From contig CM070875.1 of assembly GCA_036365515.1 (NCBI GenBank), positions 96,262,128 to 96,326,127 on the forward strand: 64,000 nt of DNA, in the 5' to 3' direction. Numbering within the stretch: position 1 is the stretch's first letter; every line of letters starts with the position of its first letter. Source of the DNA: Torymus aiolomorphi. Lineage: Eukaryota > Arthropoda > Insecta > Hymenoptera > Torymidae. Positions 1 to 12,257 of this stretch are shown one piece after another. Under the pieces are notes generated by a model. It ran no database searches, had not been told where the DNA came from, and was given only the letters and a program-made list of their open reading frames with translations. Made by a program: the position numbers and the translations under genes.

Positions 1-832
1 ACTCTTTTTGATTGCCAGAAATAACAAATCCCGCAAAGTGTGGATCGCACAATTAACCGCACTCGTGCAGGTAAAACTATTTTTGATTGCAAGAAATAAC
101 CAGTCCCTTAAAGCGTGGATCGTATAATGATCTGTACTCGTGCTGGTAACTCTCGTTTTGATTGCAAGAAATAATCAATCCCTAAAAATTAGAATCGCAT
201 AATTACCCGCACTTGTGCAGGTAAAAATCGTTTTGATTGCAAGAAGTAACCAATCCCTCAAAGTGTGGATCGCATCATTACCCGCACGCATATGCGTTAG
301 AATAGAATTTTAAATAAAAAAAAAAACCAATCCCCCCTGAGTGTGGATAGCATAATTACCCGAACTCGCGCGTGCAAATCTTCCTTTTTAATTACAAGAA
401 ATAACGAGTCCCTTAAAGTGTGGATCGTATAACCCGCACTCGTACAGGTAAAACTCTTCTTGATTGCAAGAAATAACCAATCCGTCAAAGTGTGGATCGC
501 ATGATTATCCGCACTTGTGCAGAAAAAACTCTTTTTGATTGCAAGAAATAACCAGTAGCTCACAGTGTGGATCGCATAATTACCCGCACGCATACGCGTT
601 AGACTGGAATTTCAAAATTAAAAAATAACCAATACCTCTCTGTCTGGATAGCATAATTACCCGTACATGCGCGCATAAATCTCTCTTTTTAATTACAAGT
701 AATAACCAATCCCTAAAAGTGTGAATCGCATAATTACACTACTTTGTGGCGGTAAAAATCTTTTTGATTGCAAGAAATAACCAATCCCTAAAAGTGTGGA
801 TAGCATCATTCCCCGCACGACTATGAGTTAGA
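1..832. repeat. Satellite array, ~75-bp monomers (left block)
   Basis: The block is a tandem array open at the window edge. Each monomer carries recurring blocks such as GCAAGAAATAACCAATCC, AGTGTGGATCGCATAATTAC and CACTCGTGCAGGTAAAA. A variant monomer with GCGTTAGA and AATTTTAAAT recurs about every 250-300 bp, which suggests a higher-order repeat of four monomers. The monomer length is close to a multiple of three, so the minus strand stays open over several units; this is a by-product of the period and not a gene. The array resumes at 8107 in the same orientation, so one array was split by the foldback element. Confidence 0.9.
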
Positions 833-839
833 CTATAAA
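833..839. other. Target-site duplication, left copy
   Basis: CTATAAA directly precedes the left terminus and is repeated at 8100-8106 directly after the right terminus. Removing the element and one copy restores a normal satellite monomer junction (GTTAGACTATAAA followed by an AATTTAAAAAATAACC-type monomer), which supports insertion into the array. Confidence 0.7.
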
Positions 840-1079
840 TATGTGTTTGAAATTCCGAACGTTCAAAGTTGAACGAAAAACCTAAATTTGCAATTTACAT
901 TATAACCGGTATAAAACCATAAGACACGGTAGGAATGGACCAAAAACAGTGTAAAAACTAAATTAGCACTTCGCCCCCCCCCCACCCGCCCATAGACCAC
1001 CACCAAAACCACCCTTACAGACGAGTCAATTTTCCCACAGCGACACCCACGAAAACTAAAATTCCCAGAGTCGCAATAA

Positions 1080-3430
1080 CTTCGCTAGGAAAAATTTTGC
1101 CACTCGTATTTGAAAGAAAGGTCCCACACGACGATATACAGTACCGAAAACGGGAAAAAAAATTCCCAGAGCCGCAATTACGTCGTTACGAAAAATGTTT
1201 CGACGGTTTCTTGTAGATAGCGTTTCCAAATGCTTAGAAAAAAATTATGAACGAAATAGCTTTTCCGGAAAAGCCCCCCAAGTGCGATATACTATTTCTT
1301 AAACATGACAAAAAATTCCCAGAGCCGCAACTACGTCGTTCGGAAAAATGTTTCGACGGTTTCTTGTAGGTAACGTTTCCAAATGCTTAGAAAAAAATCA
1401 TGAACGAAATAGCTTTTCCGGAAAAGCCCCCCCAGGGCAATATACTGTGTCTTAAACATGAAAAAAAAATTCCCAGAGCCGCAATTAAGTCGTTCGGAAA
1501 AAATGTTTCGACGGTTTCCTGTAGATAACCTTTCCAGATGCTTAGAAAAAAATTGTGAACGAAATAGCTTTTCCGGAAAAGCCCCCCCCCCCCCAGCGCG
1601 ATATACTGTGTCTTAAACATGAAAAAAAATTACCAGAGCCGCAATTAAGTCGTTCGGAAAAATGTTAAGACGGATTCTTGTAGACCAAGTCCCGACATGC
1701 TTAGAAAAAAATCATGAACGAAATAGCTTTTCCGGAAAAGCCTCCCCAGGGCGATATACAGTGTCGAAAACGGGAAAAAAATTCCCAGAGCCGCAATTAC
1801 GTCGTTCGGAGAAATGTTTTGACGGTTTCTTGTAGACCAAGTCCCCACATGCTCAGAAAAAAATTATGAACGAAATAGCTTTTCCGGAAAAGCCCCCCCA
1901 GGGCGATATACTGTGTCTTAAACATGAAAAAAAAATCCCAGTCCCGCAATTACGTCGTTCGGAAAAATGTTTTGACGGTTTCCTGTAAACCAAGTCCCCA
2001 CATGCTTAGAAAAAAATCATGAACGAAATAGCTTTTCGGGAAAAGCCCCCCCAGGGTGATATACTGTGTCTTAACCATGAAAAAAAATTCCCAGAGCCGC
2101 AATTACGTCGTTCGGAAAAATGTTTTGACGGGTTCTTGTAGACCAAGTCCCCACATGTTTATAAAAAATCATGAACGAAATAGCTTTTCCGGAAAAGCCC
2201 CCTCAAGGCGATATACTGTGTCTTAAACATGAAAAAAAATTCCCAGAGCCGCAATTAAGTCGTTCGGAAAAATGTTAAGACGGTTTCTTGACGGGCAAGT
2301 CCACAAATGCTTAGAAAAAAATTATGAACGAAATAGCTTTTCCGGAAAAACCCCCCCAGGGCGATATACAGTGTCGAAAACGGGAAACAAATTTCCAGAG
2401 CCGCAATTACGACGTTCGGAAATATGTTTTGACGGTTTCTTGTAGACCAAATCCCCACATGCTTAGAAAAAAATCATGAACGAAATAGCTTTTCCGGAAA
2501 AGCCCCCCCAGGGCGATATACAGTGTTGAAAACGGGGAAAAAAAATTCCCAGACCCGCAATTACGTCGTTCGGAAAAATGTTTCGACGGTTACTTGTAGA
2601 TCAAGTCCCCAAATGCTTAGAAAAAAATTATGAACGGAATAGCTTTTCCGGAAAAACCCCCCCAGGGCGATATAAAGTGTTGAAAACGGGAAAAAAAATT
2701 CCCAGAGCCGCAATTACGTCGTTCGGAAAAAAGTTTCGCTGGTTTCTTGTAGATCAAGTCCCCAAATGCTCAGAAAAAAATTATGAACGAAATAGCTTTT
2801 CCGGAAAAGTCCCCCCAGAGGCGATATACTGTGTCTTAAACATGAAAAAAAATTCCCAGAGACACAATTAAGTCGTTCGGAAAAATGTTAAGACGGTTTC
2901 TTGTAGGTCAAGTCCCCAAATGATTAGAAAAAAATTATGAACGAAATAGCTTTTCCGGAAAAGCCCCCCCAGGGCGATATACTGTGTCTTAAACATGAAA
3001 AAAAAATCCCAGAGCCGCAATTAAGTCGTTCGAAAAAATGTTTCGATGGTTTCTTGTAGATCAAGTCCCCAAATGATTAGAAAAAAATTATGAACGAAAT
3101 AGCTTTTCCGAAAAAACCCCTCCAGGGCGATATACTGTGTCTTAAACATGAAAAAAAATTTCCAGAACCGCAATTACGTCGTTCGGAAAAATGTTTTGAC
3201 GGTTTCTTGTAGACCAAGTCCCCACATGCTTAGAAAAAAATCATGAACGAAATAGCTTTCCTGGAATAGCCCCCCAGGGCGATATACTGTGTCTTAAACA
3301 TGAAAAAAATTCCCAGAGCAGCAATTACGTCGTTCGGAAAAATGTTTTGACGGTTTCTTGTAGACCAAGTCCCCACATGCTTAGAAAAAATCATGAACGA
3401 AATAGCTTTTCCGGAAAAGCCCCCCCCCCC
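1080..3430. repeat. Left foldback arm: ~155-bp tandem repeats, about 15 copies
   Basis: The unit contains, in order, TTCCCAGAGCCGCAATTACG, GTCGTTCGGAAAAATGTTT, GACGGTTTCTTGTAGACC, a purine block with GAACGAAATAGC, TTTTCCGGAAAAGC, a C-run of 7-14 bases, and GGGCGATATACTGTGTC. Copies differ by scattered substitutions and C-run length. Short open frames on both strands repeat with the unit and are not genes. The same unit in reverse orientation forms the right arm at 7085-7835. Confidence 0.9.
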
Positions 3431-4753
3431 CCAGGGTGATGTACTGTGTCTTCAACCCACTTTTGAAGCTCTGAATAACATGTATTTTATAGAGAACGTT
3501 GAGATGAACTGTCCCAATGAGATATCGCAAGAAAGAAAAAGACTGCATATCGTTTTTTAACCTCAAAGTGTCTACCAGCTGGAGTAGGTACAAAGCGGCT
3601 CGGCCAGCACAGCTTGCGAGATTCCGCTGGGCCCCAATATACGAGTTCCGCTAGAAACCAGCCAGCGAGCCCCGATTTTTGTACCTGTCCCTATTTGGTG
3701 TGCTCTGTTATTTAAACGCGTCCGTGAACGCGTCATACAAGTAAGCTGATACGAAGACAGCATTGAAATAATTTTCTTTCAAAAATGAATCTATTTAGCT
3801 TTTATAAGATTTAAGTGTCAAATTTTTTTAGTCAGTACTAAGATTGCAATAATGCTTTAAATAGTACAACACGTGATTTGGAAAGATTCATTACTTTTGC
3901 TTATTCGAAGGGGCTAAGAAACAACAATATTTTTATAAGAAAAGATAATGTATAATAGTAATTTGAAGTATAAAAAGTAAAAAGTGGTTACATGTTATAA
4001 AACTACTTTCACACTTACACAATAACCATTTATAACAAATTTCAAGATATTTCTCGTATTTTAAATGACTTTGTCCAGTAATACCGCACGCAATCAGCAT
4101 TTGTGCGTACCGATAGAGCGTAAACATAACGTTTGTTAGGTTATACGTGGCTCAAAAGTGATTGTACAAACTACGTTTTTTCGTGTAGAAATATTTCATC
4201 ACGTTATAGAAAACAGTGTTATAACCTTATTTTTATTATATTATACTTTTACTGGCAATAGATTTTGGAAGTGAATTCAAAATTAACGTCAAAAAGAAGA
4301 AAATTGCATAAGAAGCCGATGAAAAATATATCAATGAACTTGCAAATCGTAGCACCGGTAAATTAATATATTTTTGTAATAAATATGTGAAACGCTAATA
4401 TATTATCATAATTTGTATATTTATAGGTTTGATTATATTGAAAATGATATTTCTTATGATGATAAAGTACACTAATCGGGAGCACACAAACGTGTACAAG
4501 CACATTAATTGGGGGAATACAATTGCGTTCATCGCCGTCTCTTGGGGCACACAAATGGAGGCAAAAATGATTTTTTTTACTTTTAATATAACTTCGATAG
4601 AGTTGATATTTTGTAGAAAAAAATATTTCCGTATTTAGATTAAAATTAAACTATCAACATGTATTAATTTCACATTCGTGCATTGTTAAATGAGTTCAAC
4701 AAATTGCGACAAACCGGGAAGCTTCCTTAAATGCTAATCGGAACAACTACCCT
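3431..4753. other. Foldback interior, left part, no gene seen
   Basis: This is AT-rich unique-looking sequence between the tandem arm and the inner inverted repeat. A GC-rich patch near 3590-3680 (GCTGGGCC, AGCCAGCGAGCC) is weakly echoed near 6960-7060 by GCTGGCTGGTTTCTGGC on the opposite strand, so the inverted symmetry may extend here in decayed form. No frame longer than about 70 codons looks protein-like. Confidence 0.5.
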
Positions 4754-6945
4754 TTGCGCTTTTTTCAACTCTCTCATAATCATATGCTGAGTCTCTTCGA
4801 AAAAAAACAAAGAGCATATATCGATAGATTTTCCCCCTCTTTCCAATGGTGCTATTGTTTATTCTCTGAAATGCTTTCATGCGGTCAGAAACTTGAGTTG
4901 AAAATTCTGGCCGATTTTTCTAAAAGAATACTATTTTTTTTTTAAATAAATTTTTTCATTCGAAAGTACAAGTTTTCATCCTCGAAACCCAAAAATTTCA
5001 AGTTGGAGAAATGAAGGGTTCATAAGTAATAACATTTAAAAGACGGCGGCGAGTCGCCGCGCGTCCTTTGTGCGCTACGCCGGAGCGCGCTGTTGCCGAA
5101 GTATTTCACTATTTCGTTGTTTCATACTTAATAAATATCATATAATAAATTTTTTAATCTTTTTTTATTATAGATATCTTGTATCTGAATTTAATTGAAT
5201 AGGTCTTGTCTCAAATTTAGATTTCTTTACTTCTTGGATAGGTGAGTATACTTCTAAAGTTACCGACCCTGAGAATTGTTATAGTTCAAGCCTCTTAAGG
5301 GGATGCCATACTCGTACCATTACCGACCGAGCAATTCACACAGTTTCAAGCTGATTAAAAATAAAATACGTCGAATCACAAAAAATCAAGAGAACACTCT
5401 TCTGTATTTTTTAACGTTCTATCATCCAGTCAAAGTTTGGAGTCGAAATATCAAGTCATTTTTGCAAAAACTTTGAACAAAGCGAAATTTAATTTCGTTC
5501 AAAGTTTTTGAAAAAACGGCTTGATATTTCAACTCCAAACTTTGACTGGATGATAGAACGTTAAAAAATACAGAAGAGTGTTCTCTTGATTTTTTGTGAT
5601 TCGACGTATTTTATTTTTAATCAGCTTGAAACTGTGTGAATTGCTCGGTCGGTAATGGTACGAGTATGGCATCCCCTTAACGTGTGCTGACAGTTTAATA
5701 GAATTAAATTTATAGAGTTACAGGTACTCTTTTTGCTGATTTTCATTTGAAGACATCTTTTTTCTCTTTTATATAAACTTAAAACTCATACTTTTATTTT
5801 CAAACAGTGCAGTTCATATTTATAAACCTTGAGGGAGTACTCATCCAGAGAAGAATTTTTAAATTCTCTTTTAGGTTTCTTGGAAAAGTACGTCTTTTTT
5901 ACCAAGAAGCGGCAAAATCATTTCACTGCAACACTAATCAGTGTAGTTTAGCAGCATTGGTCCTTTATTATAGAGAATTAAATTTTAAAACTTAAAAAAG
6001 CATGATACTTTTTGAGACAATTTATCTCGTACTGCCGTAGCAGTTTATCTACAAAATTATAATCAATTACCCTAATAAAAAACTCTCTTGATTTCGCCAG
6101 AAAAGGTATTTGTTTCACTGATGGAACTGGGCAATACTATAAAAACAAATACGACTTCCATAATCTTTTTCATCATTTTGAAGATTTTTCTGTTGAAGCA
6201 GAGCAGCGCTTTCACGCAACCGCGTACGGAAAAATCCATGAGAATTGATTGTGCCGCTTCTTGATCAATAGGGACGAACTTTTCCAAGAAACCCAGAGAA
6301 GTTAAAAATTTTCTTTTGGATAAAAACTCCCTCAAGGTTTGTGAATATGAAGATCGCTGTTTGAAAATAAAAGAATTAGTTTTAAGTTTATATAAAAGAG
6401 AAAAATGATGTATATGATCAAAACTGAAACGAAGGTTAAAATCAGCAAAAAAAGTTCCTGTAACTCTATCATTTCATTTTATTAACCTTTAGACTGCCGA
6501 CCTGACTAATATATGAGCCAGCTGTGACCTTGAAAACTCGTTTCAACATATTAGATATTTATATAAATAAATTTTACCTTTTAAAAATATTCATTTTTAA
6601 CGTAAAAATGCCGGCTGTCTAAAGGTTGAACTGTTGCAACGCACCGCCGTCTTTTTAATTTAATTATTTATGAACCCTTCATTTCTCCAACTTGAAATTT
6701 TGGGGTTTTGGAACTGAAGACTTGTACTTTCGAATGAAAAAAGTTAAAAAAAAAACATGTTATTCTTTTAGAAAAATCGGTCCGACCTTTCAACTCAAGT
6801 TTTTGACCTAAAAAAAGCATTACGGCGAATAAACAATAGCATAACTGGAAAGAGGAGGAAAACTGTATCAATATATGTTCACTGCTTTTTTCCGAGAGAC
6901 TTATCATATGATTGCGAGTGAGTTGAACAGAGCTCATTTTACGCG
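4754..6945. repeat. Inner inverted repeat of the foldback element
   Basis: The segment 4754-5935 is matched in inverted, diverged form by about 6195-6945. Both arms contain the frame LELK...DFSKRI, the block TCATAAGTAATAA or its equivalent before GACGGCGG, the block TATATAAACTTAAAACT, and CAAACAG followed by the CCTTGAGGG frame with the shared residues QEAA. The left arm is longer because a TTAA palindrome (5295-5680) sits in it. A loop lies near 5990-6150. The arms could be an inverted duplication of a former gene fragment; CAAACAG just before the shared frame looks like a splice acceptor. No family was recognised. Confidence 0.7.
5295..5680. mobile_element. TTAA-flanked near-perfect palindrome (386 bp)
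   Basis: The unit begins TTAAGGGGATGCCATACTCG and ends with its complement, CGAGTATGGCATCCCCTTAA. The arms are near-identical for about 185 bp around a short centre at about 5490. TTAA at both ends matches the target of piggyBac-type transposons, but GGGG next to it differs from the usual CCC end, so the superfamily is open. It lies only in the left arm of the inner inverted repeat, so it entered after that repeat formed. Confidence 0.75.
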
Positions 6946-7084
6946 AAAAAGGCTCGGCTCGCGCCCGCTGGCTGGTTTCTGGCGGACGCTTCGATATGCA
7001 ATATAAGTGTACCGATCAGCACGAAGTGCCTCGCAGCTCGCGAGTCGTCTGCGCCCGAATACGCGCTATGAGTGTACTGGTCGG

Positions 7085-7835
7085 CGCGGAGTGGGGGAAA
7101 CATTTTTCCCAACGACATAAATGCGGCTCTGGTAATTTTTTTTCATGTTTAAGACATAGTATATCGCCCTGGGGGGGCTTTCCCGGAAAAGCTATTTCGT
7201 TCATAATTTTTTTCTAAGCATTTGAGGACTTGATCTACAAGAAACCATCCAAACATTTTTCCGAACGACGTAATTGCGGCTCTGGAAATTTTTTTTCTTG
7301 TTTAAGACACAGTATATCGTCTTCGGGGGGCTTTTCCGGAAAAGCTATTTCGTTTATGATTTTTTTCTAAGCATGTGGGGACTTGTTCTACAAGAAGCCG
7401 TCGAAACATTTTTCCGAACGACGTAATTGCGGCTCTGGAAATTTTTTTTCATGTTTAAGACACAATATCGCCCTGGGGGGGCTTTTCCGGAAAAGCTATT
7501 TCGTTCATAATTTTTTTCTCAGCATTTGGAGACGTTATCTACAAGAAACCGTCCAAAATTTTTCCGAACGACGTAATTGCGGCTCTGGGAATTGTTTTTA
7601 CCGTTTTCGACACTGTATATCGCCCCGGGGGGGCTTTTCCGGAAAAGCTATTTCGTTCATGATTGTTTTCTAAGCATGTGGGGACTTGGTCTACAAGAAA
7701 CGGTCAAAACATTTTTCCGAACGACGTAATTGCGGCTCTGGGATTTTTTTTTCCCATTTTCAACACTGTATATCGCCCTGGGGGGGCTTTTCCGGAAAAG
7801 CTATTTCGTTCATAATTTTTTTTAAGGTCGTGTGG
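7085..7835. repeat. Right foldback arm: inverted ~155-bp repeats, about 5 copies
   Basis: The units are the reverse complement of the left-arm unit: GACACTGTATATCGCCC, a G-run, CTTTTCCGGAAAAGC, TATTTCGTTCATAA, TTTCCGAACGACG, AATTGCGGCTCTGG. The array is a third as long as its left partner. Beyond it (7836-8099) lies the unique terminal part of the inverted arm. Confidence 0.9.
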
Positions 7836-8106
7836 GACCTTTCCTTCAAGTACCAGCCGCAAAATTTTTCCTAGCGAAGTTATTGCGAATTTTAGTTTTC
7901 GTGTGTGTCGCTATGAGAAAATTGACTTGTCTGTAAGGGAGGTTTTGGGGGTGGTTTATGGGGGTGGCGAAGTGCAAATTAGTTTTTACACGGTTTTTGG
8001 TCCAATCCTACCCTGTTTTATGGTTTTAAACCGGTTATAATGTAAATCGCAAATTTTAGTTTTTTCGTTCACTGTGAACGTTCGGAATTTCAAACATATC
8101 TATAAA

Positions 8107-9540
8107 CTTAAATTTAAAAAATAACCAATCCCCCTCTCAGTCTGGATAGCATATTAACTCGCACGCATGTGTGTAAAACTCTCTTTTTAATTACAAGATA
8201 TAACCAGTCCCTAAAAGCGTTAATCGCATCATTACCGTCACTCGTGCAGGTAAATACCTTTTAGATTACAAGAAATAACCAGTCCCTAAAAGTGTTTATT
8301 CGCAAAATTAACCGCATTCGTGCTAGTATAACTCTTTTTGATTGCCAGAAATAACTAATCCCTCAAAGTGTGGATCGCACAATTAACCGCACTCGTGCAG
8401 GTAAAACTCTTTTTGATTGCAAGAAATAACCAGTCCCTTAAAGTGTGGACCGTATAATTATCCGCACGCGTGCTGGTAACTCTCGTTTTGATTGCAAGAA
8501 ATAACAATCCGACTAAAGTGTGGATTGGACAATTAACCGCACTCGTGCAGGTAAAACTCTTTTTGATTACAAGAAATAACCAATCCCTCACAGTGTGGAT
8601 CGCATAATTACCCGCACGCATGAAAAAAATTTTTTTCAGGGCTTATTTTATCCGAAATTAGTTATATTTTCAGTATATTACTTCTATATATTTCTAATTA
8701 ATAAAATTAATTTTTTTCAAGTCATTTTATCAAGAAAAAGCTAAAGGTGTCTGACCCCCTTAATTGCAAAAAATAACCAATCACTCAAAATGTGGATCGC
8801 ATCATTACCCACACGCATATGCGTTAGACTAGAATTTTAAATTTAAAAAATAACCTATCCTCCTTAGTGTGGATAGCATAATTACTCGCACACGAGCGCG
8901 TAAATCTCTCTTTTTAATTACAAGAAATAACCAGTCCCTAAAAGCATTAATTGCATAATTACCGTCACTCGTGCAAGTAAAAATCTTTTAGATTGCAAGA
9001 CATAAACAGTCCCTAAAAGTGTTTATTCGCATAATTAACCGCAGTCGTGCTAGTAAGACTCTTTTTGATTGCAAGAAATAACCAGTCCCTTAAAGTGTGG
9101 ATCGTATAATTATCCACACTCGTGCAGGTAAAACTCTTCTTGATTGCAAGAAATAACCAATTCGACCAAAGTGTGGATCGCACAATTAATCGCACTCGTG
9201 CAGGTAACTCTTTTTGATTACAAGAAATAACAAATCCTTTACAGTGTGGATCGCATAATTACCCCCACACATAGGCGTTAGACTTGCATTTTTAATTTAA
9301 AAAATACCTAATCCCTGCTAGTGTGCATAGCATAATTACCAGCACAGGCGCCCGTAAATCTCTTTAATTACAAGAAATAACCAATCACTATAAGTGTGGA
9401 TTCCATAATTACCCGCACGCGTGCAGGTAAACCTCGTTTTGATTGCAAGAAATAACCAATTAGTCAAAATGTAGATCGCATAATTACCCGCAAGCATACG
9501 CGTTATAATAGAATTTTATATTTGAAAAATAACCAATTCC
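8107..9540. repeat. Satellite array, ~75-bp monomers (right block)
   Basis: This continues the array of 1-832 with the same monomers and variant units carrying GCGTTAGACT. It ends near 9540 where the last recognisable AAATAACCAATTCCTCAAAG unit gives way to unique sequence. It is interrupted at 8620-8762 by a short foreign segment. Confidence 0.9.
8620..8762. mobile_element. TTAA-element fragment inside the satellite
   Basis: About 140 bp of AT-rich sequence without satellite similarity ends in AGGTGTCTGACCCCCTTAA. That end closely resembles the right end of the TTAA palindrome at 33019-33037 (AGGTGTAAGACCCCCTTAA). It is probably a truncated relative. The left junction, after CGCACGCATG, shows no TTAA. 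Confidence 0.55.
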
Positions 9541-10030
9541 TCAAAGAGTGTATTGCATACTTTTGTACAAAAAACGACAGGTATAGAGAGGAAAAGCATG
9601 GAGAGTGGAAAATAATCACACATAAAAAAACAAATATATTATTACTGACATGTGAAGTCGTTTATTGTACATTTTATTGTACAAAATAAGTAGGTACACG
9701 TTTCGTTTTGGCCCTGGTGAAGTAATTTACACCTTAACGTTTTACAAAACTCTTACTAAGTGTTGCATTTTTCACTTAACGACCTTGTACATGGGCCTAT
9801 GTGCATTCAGCGCGTGGTGTGACTCGCTAAGAACAGTTAAGTATTTTTTTTTTTGTAGTTAATTGTTATAAATTTGACACAATAAATGCATTGACATGGC
9901 ACATCACGACGTAAAAGAGCACCGAAGAAAAAAGAGTGAGAAATAAAAAAAAATTAAAAGTCAAACTTGATTAAAGATTGAGAGAAACAAAAATATGGAC
10001 AGCTTTTGTCATATATTAACGACACATAAC
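9541..10030. other. Unassigned spacer
   Basis: Unique AT-rich sequence between the satellite and the 3' end of the Mutator-like gene. No gene, repeat or RNA was recognised. It may contain the 3' untranslated region of the minus-strand gene. Confidence 0.5.
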
Positions 10031-12143
10031 TTATGCTTCGCAGTCAGTGCAAACCCAATCTTCATCATTCTCTGGTTCTTTACTCAAGTTGGTACATTTA
10101 ATATGTATCCAACTAATGCATCGATCACAACATATCACTGTACCCTCTAAGATTTTTACATGTTTTACAATACCATTTAGGTATCCTCTTTTTGTCTGAA
10201 ATAAATTCTTGAAACGCTGAGTAAACAGTGGCAGTTAAAAAATACTTCAAAATATCAATTTTTACAAGTTTGTCCTTAAAAAGACTTAATGTTGCATTAT
10301 TTAATGTTAAATCTGTTTTGAAAATATTATTATTTTTTCCCAATTCCATTTCACGTATCTTCGATTTCGTTAAAAAATGGCACAATATTATAAAAGCTTT
10401 TTCATTAATAGACATAGTACTGTAGTTTTTTTACATAGGTGACTTCACAGGTACCTCTAAGGTTATGACATTTACGTCTTTAACCACTTTGCCGCTTTGA
10501 CTGGGGCGTACCATCTTACCTTTCACAGAAACGTTTTCGTAAAGCAGGTTATCACATTCATTCGTAGAAACATTTTCAGGAGCGTTTTTACGTTTTAACC
10601 CGATCGCAGTTAGTGTTCTACCTCTTGGCCGACCTCTAGTCACTACTTTCATCACATTAATATTATCGATATCACTATAATTATTTGTACTATTACTACT
10701 TTCCACATTCCTTACAGTCTCAACAGTGTTTAAAACTATGTCGTTACATAACGTTGTAGTAACATTTGAATCATCTTCGGTAATACTGTTACTTTCTTCG
10801 ATATTACACAATGGTTTATCACAAATATGACTAGAAATTACATTAACAATACTATTATTATTCTGAGTATTTTTATGACTCTCGTCATCGGAAAATCTGT
10901 TAGTTTTAATACTAGTACTACTATCAGTAGTATTATAAGTAGAAAAACCAACAGTTTTAGTATTAGTACTATTACAACTATCAGCAGTACTAATACTAGC
11001 AGTTACATTTTTATTACTTTCGCCGAGATTCGATTCATTACTAATGGTAACATTTTCTCTACTCTCGTGAGAATTATAATAATCTAAACTCCACCTTTTA
11101 TCACAAATACTTTTATCAAATAAAGGCAGACTTTCTTTTGATCTAATAAATAATACATGACAGCAAGGTAAGCGCATTGATTTAAATTCCGTACAAGAAC
11201 ACACTACAGCCGAACATATTTTTTCTCGTGTTTTTGTATTGACCGTCCTTAAGTTTGACACAAATTTCTTGTTTAACATGAGTTATTGTTCCATACTCAT
11301 TTGCGACGTAATTATAAGCATAAGGTGTTAAGTACTTTTTATATTCAATTAAATTGTTATATAACGACAATCTACGAATTGCAATATTTGTATATGCCGC
11401 TACTTGGTTTTTTTCATCGTCACTCAAAGATAAATATGCGAAAAAACCTTGAACGAATTGTACAAAAGTTTTCGATTTCCCTACATATCTTTTGACATTA
11501 CGATTCAGTGATTCCAATCTGTTGTTCGTACCATTATTGAAATTGGCTTCACATACCAAGTAATGCATCCATTCAGCTGTGTATGGTTCCCAATTCTTAA
11601 CGAAATACTCAATAACTGATGCTGGAGCAACTGATTGCAATTGACAGCGTATGAAACCATATTTCTCTTGACACTTACTGTAGACCAATTGACGAAACAG
11701 TTCCAAGCACTTATCTCGTACTGCCGATTCCAATTTTAGTTTCACAAGAGCATTTCGGAACGCCTGCTGCGCATGAAATTTACAAATGTACCTCGGGACA
11801 TCGAAAATGTCTTTAACAACTTTTCGTATGGTTTGATCCTTGTCGCCCATAAATGAACGAATGCGATGAGATACATCAGAATGGTGCATTTTGAAATTTT
11901 GAAGAAACCATCTCATGACAATCTCGTTCTCCTCAGCTACGATGCAGACAGCGACAATCTCAGTCATTCCGTTCCCGTCTTCGCACACTATTAAAACAAC
12001 GACATAACCCAGTTTAAGTAGGTTATAAGTACTGTCAATTAAAAGAAACTCTGGCCAGGCCCGTAATGTTTGTTTCATTGATGGTGTATAAAAGTACAGT
12101 GCTTTGAACTGGTCTGCCTCAGTTAATATTTCATAGATGGCAC
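10031..12143 (-). pseudogene. MULE-derived gene, exon 4: catalytic core, SWIM, PHD (broken)
   Basis: After TTTGTAG the exon reads GAIYEILTEADQF and enters a MULE domain: first Asp in FLLIDSTYNLL, second Asp in SFMGDKDQTIRK, the C..H motif in YICKFHAQQAFR, and Glu in NNRLESLNRNVK. The frame then slips at the A-run 11231-11235 into CSCTEF...LPCCHVLF, a CxC...CxH SWIM finger. A polar Ser/Thr/Asn-rich linker runs to TAA at 10431-10433. The same frame continues past that stop (MSINEKAFIILCHFL) to WYCKTCK. It slips again at 10153-10157 into CDRCISWIHIKC and WVCTDC, completing a PHD-like C4HC3 finger and ending at TAA 10031-10033. Confidence 0.75.
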
Positions 12144-12257
12144 CTACAAATGTAACGTATATGTATAAATTAGTAAATACAAGATGATGAAAAAGAAGGA
12201 ACTAGTACTTTTCGTACCTAGGCCATAAATTTTAACGGCCACGGTGCGAACAATATT

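Larger units (their letters stand above)
840..8099. mobile_element. Large foldback transposon, 7.26 kb
   Basis: Terminal sequences at 840 (TATGTGTTTGAAATTCC) and 8099 (GGAATTTCAAACATAT) are inverted copies, and the match continues inward for several hundred bases through the motif TTACATTATAACCGGT and a stretch ending near TCAATTTTC. The flanks carry the same heptamer CTATAAA at 833-839 and 8100-8106, a likely 7-bp target-site duplication inside the satellite. The arms are unequal: about 2.6 kb on the left and about 1.0 kb on the right, each ending in ~155-bp tandem repeats in opposite orientation. No transposase-like frame was seen, so it is probably non-autonomous. The plan (long unequal inverted arms made of tandem repeats) resembles foldback elements, but the family is not identified. 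Confidence 0.85.

Noticed and set aside
297..593. 98-codon minus-strand frame with repeated IHTL.DWLFLAIKKSF-like residues
   Set aside because: It follows the ~75-bp satellite period, which is a multiple of three. Repetition alone keeps it open.
2578..2871. 97-codon plus-strand frame in the foldback left arm
   Set aside because: It spans two tandem units and repeats with them; equivalent frames are broken in neighbouring units.
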